DNA from: Kryptolebias marmoratus
Taxonomy: Eukaryota > Chordata > Actinopteri > Cyprinodontiformes > Rivulidae
NCBI RefSeq assembly: GCF_001649575.2
Contig: NC_051440.1
Span: forward strand, 20,160,053 to 20,224,052
Direction: 5' to 3'
DNA length: 64,000 bases
The notes under the pieces were generated by a model. That model saw nothing but the letters and a program-made list of their open reading frames with translations. It was not told where the DNA came from and made no database searches. Of this stretch, positions 24,292 to 34,720 are shown piece after piece; the stretch's first letter is position 1; each line of letters begins with the position of its first letter. The position numbers and the translations under genes were made by a program.

Positions 24292-27200
24292 CCTTTTGTC
24301 TTCCACACCACTTCCTAACTTGGTTAGGTGGATGTGATGGAGCTTTGTCATGTCTTAAGGGTCCTCATTACTGTGTAGGAGTTACTTCTGTTTAGGTGCC
24401 TCACTATGTAATGACAACATGCACAAACACAAGAATCCAAAAATGATCAGGAAAAATAGATTTTAGCTACAATTTATTTCCCTAAATACATTGTTTCTCT
24501 TAATAGAACAGCATAATAAAATATATGTTTCTGCTACAGAACTGAAATGGTTAACTGTTTTTGATTATCAAATGATGTGCATTTTTAGCCTTTGTATTAA
24601 GCAGGGTTAAGCTAAGGGCAAAACAGCATCTATGATGGAAACTGGGACAAAATCTTAGCTGAAAATGAGCTGTTAGTTTTGCTGTTGTCTCCTAAAGTGA
24701 TTACATCTCACTGACCCAGTTTCCTGTGCGCCTCTGGATCCAAATGTTTGTCTTTCTGTGTATGAAGTTTAAACAAGACAGAACAGGTAACACCATATAT
24801 ACTTTCAGCATGTGCCCACACAAACAGATATGCACTGCACTACTGCAGCAGCACATACACAAACTTTATTTTTATTTCTATTTTAAGACAATGCATTTGA
24901 TATACCAGCTTCAGGATCATCAGGGTAATAAGAGTCATAGGGGGATGAAATTGTGTGAGAGGTGGGCTATACTCTTGATGCCAATCAGTTACAATGTTAT
25001 TAAAAGAACACCTGCAGCTAGTTTAGAATCACAAATTAACCTGACATGTGTGTTTTTAGACTGTATGAGCAAACCAGATCACAAGGCATAGACAGAAAAT
25101 ACAAACTTCACAAAGAAAAGTCATTTTCAGGTTCAAGACCACAGACTTTCTTGCTGTGAAATGACAGACCTTGTCACTAAATCACTATGGAAGCCTCCTT
25201 TCATTGGGGGTCTTTTAGTATCAGTCCAGCCCTGATCTGGCTCTGTGTGAAACTCTGAGGGAGCTGTCTACACATTCTCGCCGAAGGAAAAATCTCATTA
25301 CAGATTGAAAGAATAGTTCATCTCTATGTGCAGAGATAAAGTCCAAGCAGGAAAAAAGGAGACTTTTCTCATATGTACAAGTCTATTCCATGTACCTTTA
25401 CCTATGGACCAAGAATACAAACCAAGCATGATTTGAGGTTGATTTTACATTTTAAAGCCAGTGCTGAGGTGTGGGCGTGTTCTAAAAATCAGCTGAATTT
25501 GAACAGTTCCAATTGAGCTTTTCCAATGACAAACCATGTAGAAGACAGATGCACACCTTCCCAGACAGCATCGTTTTGTTTGGTTTTATTTTCATTGACG
25601 TGCCCTTCTGGGAGGATCAGGATAGACCCTACGTAAGCACAGCAACAAAATGCTGACAGAGGTCTCCATGGAAACATCACGGAACCGCTTCAGTTCCCCC
25701 CTCTTTCCGCCCTGTCACGGATAAATGTCTCATAGCAGCAGATTCCATTTATAGCAGGTTCACGATTGAGGATGGCACTGCTGTGACAACCAAAATCGAG
25801 AAACAATCCCTGACAATATGTGGACTTTCTGAGCTGTGAGTCAGGTCATGAGCAGAACAGGAAACACAGACCAACAGAATGTGACAAAGATTAAAGAAAA
25901 CTGCAGAAGCTGACAGAATTAATAAAAAATAAAATAAAACCATTAGGTTAATTTAGGTTATTTTATGCCTGTTTAATTTGGGGCTACACATACATTATAC
26001 CAGAAGGTCATTCATGGCGTAAAATGATTACCATCCTTTAAATTTCAGCAACTTAATCACAATCCAGTTAAATGCTGGATTAAAGTTGTCATTGGAAGTC
26101 TAAAATAACCTAGCAGCAGCAGCAGCAAGAATGCCAAAAAGTCATTTATTTTATCTCTTCTATAGAGACAAAAACTGTAAATGTGTCAAGAGCATTTTAC
26201 ATTCTTCCACCAGACAGATGGCTATAGAGTAATGTGTCTCATTAATTTATACATATTCATTCTGATAATAAAGAGAAAATAAAATGGTCTGTAATTATCT
26301 CATTTTTATCAAGAGTTCTGAGTTATTGTAACAAATTAAACTATATAGGAAAGTAGTAGGACAGGGTATTAAACCACCTCAGAGCTAAAAGTCTTTAAAA
26401 GCAAGTTTGGCAGTAAGCCTGCTTTTCAGTAAATCCCCTTCAGTTCTTGCTTACGGTGTAAAACTGATGATGTGCAAGGACATGGCTACATGCTGTTTAT
26501 GAAACACTATCTTAAAGTTTTACAGCTATTTCAAGTCTTCTTGCAAAAAAGTCAACTAAAATCCAGTAGCGGCTCATGAGCATGCATTTTAGTGGGGCGG
26601 ACATTCATTTCCTGAATCAATAACTCATGTTGCAATTTGCATTACATCTTCTGTGAAAAAGACAGGCTATATGTTGCTTGATATTTATTTTTGATTTTTG
26701 TGCTCAAAGTTGTTGCTTTTTTTCTCTCGTGGGGCCAACGTTGTCTTGTGAAAACATTCCGGTCTGATAATTAAATCATTGAAATGGACGCCTCCGCATC
26801 CAACCCCCACCTGAAACAGGAGTATTTTTAATTTTAACTGGGTAAAATTAAACAGACAGACACACAGCTTTGTGATTTGCATTTCTCATTTTATTTTAAG
26901 TAATATTTCTGCAATAATACTTGAGATTAAAGCTAAATGGTGGAAAAACTTCTGTGAAGTAATTCTAAAAAAATGCAAATCTAAAGAAGTGATGCTGACA
27001 TGCATGTTTATATAAATATATATAAAAGCCCTTTGATTAAAGCCCCAACCTAGGCAACCTAGGCTTAAATCTACAGCCTCGACATTACAAAACTACAGAA
27101 CCGACCTCTGATCTACAGCAGAGACCTGCTTTAGGAAGCCACAGAGTTAGATCAATAAAATCCACCTGTGGCTGATCTACATAGTTCCAGACAGAAAATG

Positions 27201-27610
27201 GGCTTACCATGTTAAAGAAAATGTTGTGCTGTTCATGTACAATCTGTCCAGTCTGTCTGCTCCAAGCTGCTGACTGATAATTTATCTTCCAAGTTTAGTC
27301 TCATAAGTGGATTTTTAAACAGTAAATCTCCACTGTTGGACACAGCAGGTTTTGCAGCAACTATTCTTGCATTAAATAAGATCAGGTGATGTGTAACGTT
27401 AATCGTGGTTGTATCACTGAGCTAAAACCAGCTGAATTTATCCACAGGCAGAATATTTTACACCTCAGTGAGGCTTTGTTGGATCTGCCCTGTAGTCCAG
27501 ATCTCTGCCGACAGGAGACATGTTAAATCTGCTGCCGAGCGCCATCACTGACCTGTACCGCCCTATAACTGCAAATAAGTCAAAAACGGAAAAGGAATCG
27601 CAAAAAAAAT

Positions 27611-27629
27611 TATAATAATAATAATAATG
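27611..27629 (+). repeat. (TAA)n microsatellite
   Basis: About six TAA units after an A run. Confidence 0.85.
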
Positions 27630-28217
27630 TCATAATAGTTGATAAACATAGAACAAAACAATACACTGCAAGCTAAGCAATTTGCCTTGTTTATTAGGAG
27701 GAACTATCTTGTGGGGTGAATTTTTTAGGTGTGGCTCAGCTGCCCTTATGAATGGGCCGTGATGCTAAAAGCACTTGCACTGAGAGAATTCCTTCTTTCA
27801 TAAACTTGTGTAATCATGTGGGCCACAAACTGAAGGAGGGCGTCAACATTTAGATTTTCATCTGTGTAACACGATGTGTCTCCAGAGACAGGGACAACAG
27901 TGATGCCTGTCTGTCAGCTGGAGGTGAAATGAATGATTCCTGGGCACGCCGCCGCTCCTCAGCCTCGAGCTCGGTGATTTCTGCACAGCTAAATGTCACA
28001 TCAATATTCACTGGCTGCTAATTAATCTCTGCTCCCATGGAACCGGCTGACATCTCATATCCTGTTGGAATACAGATGGCACCGTAGCTGGACTCTTGCT
28101 CTAACCTTAAGCTCAGAGCACTCACAGGGTACGGTTCAATTTGTGTGCAGTTTGTAGCATCTTCCCTTTCATGGAGGTAAAAGCAAAGTGACAATATTTT
28201 TGCTAGTATCTGTGTGT

Positions 28218-28560
28218 GTTAATTTGTTAGTACCATTAGCTAAATTTCTCATGAATCACCCAGCAGACTTTACTGAAACCTTTAGAAAGTAATCACTGAG
28301 TAGACACCTACAACTGATTAACCTTTGGATTCAAACCGGTTCAAGATGGCCACCACAGCGAAGCAATCTCAGCAATCATAAAAATGTGTGGCAGTATCTA
28401 ACAGTCATTCACAACTAATACTCCAAGCACTAATAAATCACACAAAAGCTAGTGATACTGCATGAGACTGAAAATAATGTCATTTTCAAAGTAGCTATAA
28501 TTCGGCCATTTCTCAGGATAAAATGATCTAAAACACTGGCATGAAAGGTGTCAGGTTTTT
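28218..28560 (+). repeat. caagatgg-core repeat family, single unit
   Basis: The copy contains ctcatgaatcacccagcaga, gaaacctttagaaagtaatc, ctacaactgattaacctttg, ggttcaagatggccaccaca and cagtcattcacaac in family order. Its right end runs into the TA/CA microsatellite at 28560. Confidence 0.7.
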
Positions 28561-28574
28561 TATATATATATATA

Positions 28575-28626
<52 letters not shown>
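28560..28626 (+). repeat. compound (TA)n-(CA)n microsatellite
   Basis: A TA run of about 8 units, tacatata, then a CA run of about 15 units, then tatacacaca. It lies at the right edge of a caagatggc-core repeat. Confidence 0.95.
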
Positions 28627-29462
28627 AGAAATGTTAAGCTTTTAAATCAGATAATTTTAACAAAAGAAATGTTTTAATAATGAAAGAAGAACAGTTTATT
28701 TAATTGCAGTCACAATGTACTTTAACAACAGATTGAAAAATACTTTTTCGCAGGATTTTTTGCAGAAGAATTTAGGTCTCATGTATTCTGAGCTGAGTGT
28801 TGGGGGGGGTGAGTGATCGCTGTGGTGTTGACTGTAGTGGGACGAAGTGAGTGTGGGATTATGAACAAACTAGGTCAACATGCTTCTTTTTCCTCACCGT
28901 TGTAGTATAATTGAGCTCTAACAAAAAAGTAAAATTAGGTTGTAGTCTGGTCAGGACCAAGTGCTTACACAGTTGAAATAACCACAGTTCGGGATTAATA
29001 CCTTCATGTGCCCGATCAGTTGTTGTTGTCAAGCTACATATGAAAATGAGTTCATTTAACACAATACAGAGCCATGAGTCACCGTCTACCTGAATATTGA
29101 AATAGACTATAAGGTCTGGTATTACAGGGGTTTGGACTTTTATATTATTTTATAAATGCTTTCACAAAGGTATACCTGACAAAAAAAATTGTTTTACCAT
29201 CCAAGTCATGACATTTACAAGATCATAACTATTTTGGCTCCTTGAGATTCAGGTTTCTCTTGTAGTAAAATCCTGTTGCTAAGCAATGCTAAGCAGAGTC
29301 AGCAGTCAAAGACTTGCAAATGTGTATTTTGCGAATTTGTTGTGAAAAAAATAAAATAAATAAAAATCCATATACAAAGCCTGGACCATGTGTATTTCAA
29401 GTGGAGTGACCCTGCATGTGGGTGAGATATTACACAAGACTGCAGCCCAGCTGAGTGCTTAC

Positions 29463-29563
29463 CTGTCCTACGTAAACCAGCAGTCTGGCGTTGAGAGGAC
29501 TCTCATCAGGGCTCAACCAGAACTCTGAGTTATCATCAGATGATACTGAGAACTGGAAATCAC
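29463..29563 (-). CDS. b4galnt4: b4galnt4-like exon: PA14 core ([11 protein letters not shown])
   Basis: This 101-bp exon (two bases plus 33 codons, phase 1 to 0) encodes (G)[17 protein letters not shown], then [16 protein letters not shown]. The (V/A)[11 protein letters not shown] block is the PA14 signature in which paired Asp residues often coordinate ligand or calcium; this metal role is inferred from other PA14 proteins. The acceptor is ...ccctccag and the donor is gtaagc. The preceding intron is 2.3 kb and holds a solo LTR and a SINE-like repeat; the following intron is 12.2 kb. The reading frame is intact. Confidence 0.96.
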
Positions 29564-29629
29564 CTGGAGGGGGAAGAACATGATCAAAGTGTGTTAGTGG
29601 AAGAACTTATTTATGATCAAAGATAAGTA

Positions 29630-29819
29630 CATCCATCCATCCATTCATTTTCTTCAGCCACTTTTTCCTTTCTGGGTCGCGGGGGAGCTGGTGCCCATCT
29701 CCAGCAGTGATCCGAGAGGTGGGGGACACCCTGGACAGGTCCCAAGTCCATCACAGAGCCACGTAGAGATAAATGAAACAACCACTCACACTCTCACCTA
29801 GTGACAATTTAGAGTTAAC
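29630..29819 (+). repeat. teleost SINE/LINE-tail-like repeat (ccatccat, ggtcgcgggg)
   Basis: It contains catccatccattcatttt, tctgggtcgcgggggagctg, gtgcccatctccagcagt, caccctggacaggtc, agtccatcacagagcca and cactctcacctagtgacaat. I recognise this run as a very common interspersed repeat of ray-finned fish. The end is truncated after acaatttagagtt. Confidence 0.8.
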
Positions 29820-30444
29820 AAAGAAGGCAAGGCATTACTTCATACAAAAAAAAAAATCTTAGATGTTAAGAATGCACCAAAAATATGATGCCCAGACTGC
29901 CTCAAGAAGTGGTCAGAGTTGACCGAGATATGAAAACCTTTACTGTAACAAAATTAAAAGTCTAAGAACTGAGTTACATGAATAAAAAAAAAACAAACAA
30001 AAAAAAAAAACACTTAAGCCTAAATGTAAATGAGAGAAAGCAAGAAAAGCAAACCTACAAATTTAGTTGACTATTATGTTCTTGATGTTTAAAAGAGGAG
30101 TCTTTGGGATTGTGAAGAAGGTGCAGGTTTAGTTGGCAAAACCTACATTTAGGACAGATTTCCTTTTGATCTGACTGTCTATTATAAAAATTATAGTAAT
30201 TTAAAAATATATAGTCTAATGATACTGCAGTTTCATAGACTTTAGGGTTCTCAAGAAATAAATTTTAAAGCAAAATAGATGCAAAAAAACTATCTAGTGC
30301 CAAAGCGCAAAAGTTGCTAAGTGAATTTACTGCATTAAGAATAATTTCAAAACTCTTTCAACAATTTTGGAAATAAATTTTGCAGTGTAAAATGTAGACA
30401 AACAATAAACAAAGACCACAAAAGAACACTGAGAAAAATGTTAC

Positions 30445-30942
30445 TGTCAGGAACGGTAGAGTTGACGAAGGCGAACCCAGAATGCAGACTCATTTTAAAG
30501 AAAGAAAAACTAATTTATTAAACTAAGAAAACGAACAAAAACAAAAAGCTGACGTGGCAGAAAACAGATAAGAACTAAATAAAAATACATAAATGGAACA
30601 GAACTCAGAAAACCAGGAACACAGAGCGAAGCAAACAAGAGAGTCAAACATCAAACAAACCTTAGACAATGGACCAGTGAGGTATGGGAAGAGTGACCGG
30701 GTTTTTAAGACTGCGGATAACGAGGTGAGTGGGAACAGGTGGAATGATTACTTATTCAGGACAGGTGAAGATGGGCGTGGCTAACAGACAAATGAATGAC
30801 TGGGGAAGAGTGGAAATGAGAACACAAACACAAGGAGGACAGAACCAAGAAGAAAACAAAAACCAGATAACTACAAATAGAAAACAAAACCAAAACCAGA
30901 GAACTAAAATAAAAACAACCCAGAAAAAGCCAAATCACCACA
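30445..30942 (-). mobile_element. solo LTR of an LTR retrotransposon
   Basis: This 498-bp element runs TGTCAGG...CACCACA on the plus strand and is flanked by a perfect 5-bp direct repeat GTTAC (30440-30444 and 30943-30947). TGT...ACA ends with a 5-bp target duplication are what LTR retrotransposon insertion leaves. Read on the minus strand it starts TGTGGTGATT, has a TTAAAAA box in its middle, then an AATAAA at 30514-30519 close to its 3' end, as expected for U3-R-U5. No internal coding region is attached, so it is probably a solo LTR left by recombination. Superfamily is not decided (Gypsy or Pao are possible). It is in sense orientation to b4galnt4. Confidence 0.75.
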
Positions 30943-31855
30943 GTTACAGCATTAACTAAACATCTGTTTCTTCGTCACAAGCTTTTTTAGCTTGTCTACA
31001 GTGGTTTTAAATAAATACAGTCACAGATCCATATTACCACCTCCAGTGAATAAAAAGGCGGCTGTGTTCTTTAAATATTACCATAGTAAACATTTACATT
31101 AGAATTACATTTGTAAAAGTTCACAGAGCCAACATTGTTCAGATGTTTTGGAACTAAAATCTGTCCCTCACCCTAATGTATGGTCACACAGGGCTGTAGT
31201 AAGGTGTAAGTGGCTTATCGCCCTGTTGATATTTGTAAACAAATGTTATATTAAACAGAATATCAATAAAAATGTACAAAGCAGATACATTGCTTTATAA
31301 TCCAAGTACATATGCAATTTCAGGATTACAGATTACTCAAAAAACGTACAGGATGTTAAACCCTCTGAGTAATTCATACCTGTTTAAATACTTACCCGTA
31401 CTTTACATTTACTTGTGTCTGGCAGAATAAAGGTGAAGGGCACTTGTTAGAGCTCACACTGAGCCACTAAGGATGGTGCGACCTTTACACCATCAGCTCC
31501 AAAGAGCCATGTCACTAGTGAAAGCTATATGAGAGTCTAAAATGAATGGTAATCTAATTATTAGCTTCAATTCTGCAATTTGTGTAAGGGCACTTGGACA
31601 TTAAGGCTTTGTCAGTTCCCATAGCAACTGGGTTTCAGGGCAGGGCCAAGAGGGGACAGAAATGAGATTTAGCAGTGAGATTCTGGCACCAAACCTCAAT
31701 AAAAAAAAGAACAGAAAAAGTGCAAATCCACTACATTAGTGGCTCGAGGCGCTTAGATTAGGAAGGCTGGGGAAATTGTCCAATCTGATAAAGGACACAT
31801 GCTTCAAGGTCCTCAGCCTGAAATCAGGCAGTGACAAATGAAATGAACTAGTTAC

Positions 31856-31946
31856 CATCTCTGTAAGAATGAAGGTAACCAAATATTCTCAGGCCATAGT
31901 TCTTCCACTTTGGAGCCACCGCAAGCTTCTTCACCGTTGTTCTTGT
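31856..31946 (-). CDS. b4galnt4: b4galnt4-like exon: PA14 core (LRIFGYLH)
   Basis: This 91-bp exon (30 codons plus one base, phase 0 to 1) encodes [20 protein letters not shown] and then [10 protein letters not shown]. The last G combines with GT of the next exon to make Gly. The YGLRIFG segment is the first strand pair of PA14-type folds in this family, and [12 protein letters not shown] is highly diagnostic for B4GALNT3/4. The acceptor is preceded by a run of T residues and ends gtag. The donor is gtaact, weaker than consensus. It is separated from the previous exon by the shortest intron in the window (460 bp). Confidence 0.95.
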
Positions 31947-32406
31947 CTACAAAAAAAACAAATCAGAAAAATAAAAGACAATGATCACACATCCTTAAAT
32001 GTGAAAAACTTGAAGTAGTAGTCATGCTTTATCATTTAATATTTGCCTGACTGTGTGGCAAAACAGGAAAAAAAAGAAGCAAACAAGTTTTTCAAATCCT
32101 ATTTCCAAAAACATTTTGATGAGAACCCCAATGGTACATTCACGTAATAATACAATATTTCCCCTTTTTTCTGTGTTTATAACATATGTCAAAATTAGAG
32201 GCCAATGCCTATTATTTATAAGATGGCTAAAATTAGTTTAAGTAATAGATTGGTTGTCCACTAGTCAAAACTAACTACTACCAATGAAAAGGAACATGTC
32301 AAAACAAGAGTAACTGGGACCTTTGTAATAAATTTTCGATATTTAACTATGTTTGAGACCAAATCTGAGCTGTATGATATTTTAGCTGTAAAATGGGAAT
32401 ACTTAC
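31947..32406 (-). other. short intron (460 bp)
   Basis: This AT-rich intron lies between the [10 protein letters not shown] exon and the LRIFGYLH exon. It has a gtaagt donor and a T-rich gtag acceptor. It shows no recognisable repeat. Confidence 0.9.
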
Positions 32407-32502
32407 ATGAGGATAGAGGGGGAAGTGCAGGTTCTTTCTGAGTTGGGCTATAGACGAACCGCACCAGTCCTCAAACACATGAAGGTTGGCCTGGCCCTTA
32501 TA
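32407..32502 (-). CDS. b4galnt4: b4galnt4-like exon: PA14 domain start ([10 protein letters not shown])
   Basis: This 96-bp exon (32 codons, phase 0 to 0) encodes [17 protein letters not shown], then [22 protein letters not shown] and RxNLHFPLxPH are hallmark strings of B4GALNT3/4 at the start of the PA14 module. The acceptor is ...ttggcag and the donor is the consensus gtaagt. It sits 8.0 kb downstream of the previous exon and only 460 bp upstream of the next. The PA14 fold in this family is thought to bind carbohydrate or assist substrate choice; that role is family knowledge, not visible here. No stop codons or frameshifts are present. Confidence 0.95.
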
Positions 32503-32945
32503 CTGCCAACACACATGGAGAACATAGGTTAGTACACACAGATACGATGGCACCATCACATCTGTTAATAAGTTAGAGACAGCCTTCAGCTACTGGAGCT
32601 GTGATTATGCCTGACAGAGTTGTGTTTGTAATTGTTCGAACATACTTATTTTTGTGCAGGAATGTATGTAATTTCTAATGTCGTGACCCCACAGGAGAAA
32701 TGAATCGTAGGTAAAAATGTCTCATGAAGTTTCAAATGTTTGTCACCGACCTGACTAACAGAAGAAGGTAACAGAGGGCTCATCAAGAGGGTAAAGGGAA
32801 CAGAGCAGTTTGTCAAAGCCCTTCCTTTACCCATAGTCTGACATTTGTCTGAATTACACAGGGAAATCATGGGACACGGCAAGGACAGATGGTGAAGTCA
32901 CTCTGCTTTAGGGTACACTTTTCTCTCGTGTACACATGCACATAG

Positions 32946-32995
32946 CCACACACACACATCCACCTTCCCACACACACACACACATAGCCACAAAC
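32946..32995 (+). repeat. interrupted CA microsatellite
   Basis: CA runs are broken by tccaccttcc and tagcca. It is intronic. Confidence 0.9.
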
Positions 32996-34279
32996 TTGGA
33001 TTGCTTAGGAAGTAATACAATGTAAAAAAAAAAAAATCTACCCTATACTTTACAAATACTATAATTTTTCCACACCTCCTCACACTTTCAGTCTTGTTTA
33101 CACATTTGCACAGACAGTTCAACCTCTGCTGATTAATGTCAACCCTTAAGAGGCGATCAAAGTTATCCAGCAACCTGTAAAGTTCAGTGGTACGATCGAC
33201 AACCACTTTCAGCACACGTCTGCACAATGTCCACACATATGGCATCCTTTAATGCATGACAGCAGTCTCAGCAGGTTGCCACTGTTATGCTGCCACAGAC
33301 ATTTAGAACATCACACAGAGCTTGAACAGAAAGCTGGCTCCCTCTGAAATTACCATGGACAGACACAGCGGATCAAAGCAAAAGCTGGCTTCACTACTTT
33401 GGCCCCATTTCAACTGTTGTATGTAGCTTTTTTGTGTGTTGTGGAGCTGCTAGCCATGGAGTCAACAAGTGTCAGCTGTCAAATCAATCACTCAGGAACG
33501 TGAGCTTAACCTCCTGACCCAGACAAAGAAAAAATTCCACACATTTTATTAAGAGAGGCTAAAAGAGTGAAACCTGTCAGCATTTCAGGGCAAACATCTC
33601 TCTGCCTCCCATGTTGCCTCCGTGTCCACGTTTTAAGGAGAGAGACGCTGACAGAGGGTGTCATGCTCCCCAAGTGTCACGCATGCATTCTAACAGATGG
33701 CCTCACACAAATTGGTCCTTCTCATTTCTTTCTTGACGGTCAAATACGTATCTTGCACACTGACATCAGAGGAGCAATTACGGCGCATGAATTAGGCTTG
33801 AGATACTTTTGTTTTGAAAACATGTCATTTGAAAGCAGTGGGACTCCTAGCTTTCCTGCACACATTATATTTGTTGATGCTGTTATATGCTTTCTGGTGG
33901 AATGACTAATTCACATTTTAAAAAGAATGGAAAAGGGACAGGGGATTTGTGAAGTGGGCAGAATCAAATCTGAGAAAACCAGGTAGTCAGAAAGATGAAC
34001 GAGAATGCCAAATGTCTAGGCAGAGAGAAAGACGGGAGGGATTGTGAGGTTAGAATGATTTAGCAGAAAGGTCTAGTCCTTGTGTAAATATGCTTTATGT
34101 AAAGCTTTGAATAAATTTCCTGTGGGTTCTAAAAGCCAACTTTTTTTGGCCAGACCCCTTCCTCTTATCAAACAGCAATAAGCAGACAGCTTTAAAAGTT
34201 TCTAATTATTCACATTTACATATCCCAGTGTAGCCCCAGAGAGGCTACACGCTGTAAACTCAGCTTTCTGCTGGAGAGT

Positions 34280-34720
34280 AAGTGTATAATTTGCTTTTTT
34301 TTATTTTATTTATTTTTTTGCTCTGGCTTAAATCGAATTGTGTTGTGCAAAAGAATCTTTTTTTCCCCCCTCTGTGGCATCAGCTCAGCCATTGTCTTCC
34401 TTGACTTTGCTGAACTGTCCGTCCCTTTTTCTTGTTATTTCATTAGATTGTTTCCAGTGATTACTGCTTCTCTTGTCTCTCCCAAAGCTTTCAGTCACAC
34501 TCCCCCTAATGTTGTCAAGTCTTCCCTCTGACCTCTCTATTTCTGCATCCATCTCTCTACCTTTGTCTGTGTGCCAAATGCTGTCACTTCCTCACCTCTC
34601 TGTCTTTAGTTTCCCTGAGCTCAGCTGTCAGCTGCCACAGCACTACGCTGTTTCTATCTCATTTTCTTTTTGCCTCTTCATTTCTCAGGAGGATCATAGT
34701 AATTTTGATTATGTGGTGAA
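34280..34720 (+). other. pyrimidine-rich plus-strand stretch
   Basis: About 440 bases dominated by T and C, with repeated tctctc, ttccctc and cttc words. The open frames across it are Ser/Leu/Pro/Phe-rich, as expected from composition alone. In gene orientation this is a purine-rich intron segment. No function can be assigned. Confidence 0.6.

Larger units (their letters stand above)
17257..29462 (-). other. large intron (about 12.2 kb)
   Basis: This intron carries a plus-strand solo-LTR-like element (17912-18396), two copies of the gtcaagtggct-core repeat (18781-18960, 22584-22788), an L2-type LINE tail (20661-20715), a short tandem duplication (23021-23060), a long inverted repeat (24128-24291), one caagatggc-core repeat (28218-28560) and a TA/CA microsatellite (28560-28626). 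Blocks at 19300-19470 and 27880-28110 are richer in GC than their surroundings, without an open frame I trust. Confidence 0.85.
29564..31855 (-). other. intron (2.3 kb)
   Basis: This intron lies between the two central PA14 exons. It holds a SINE-like element (29630-29819) and a 498-bp solo-LTR-like element with a target duplication (30445-30942). The 31560-31850 part, next to the exon, is moderately GC-rich but has no open frame that joins in phase. Confidence 0.9.

Noticed and set aside
24027..24395. 122-codon plus-strand open frame
   Set aside because: It crosses both arms of the inverted repeat at 24128-24291 and has no recognisable domain; probably chance.
24726..25091. 121-codon plus-strand open frame
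   Set aside because: No homology was recognised, codon use is unremarkable and there are no splice features.
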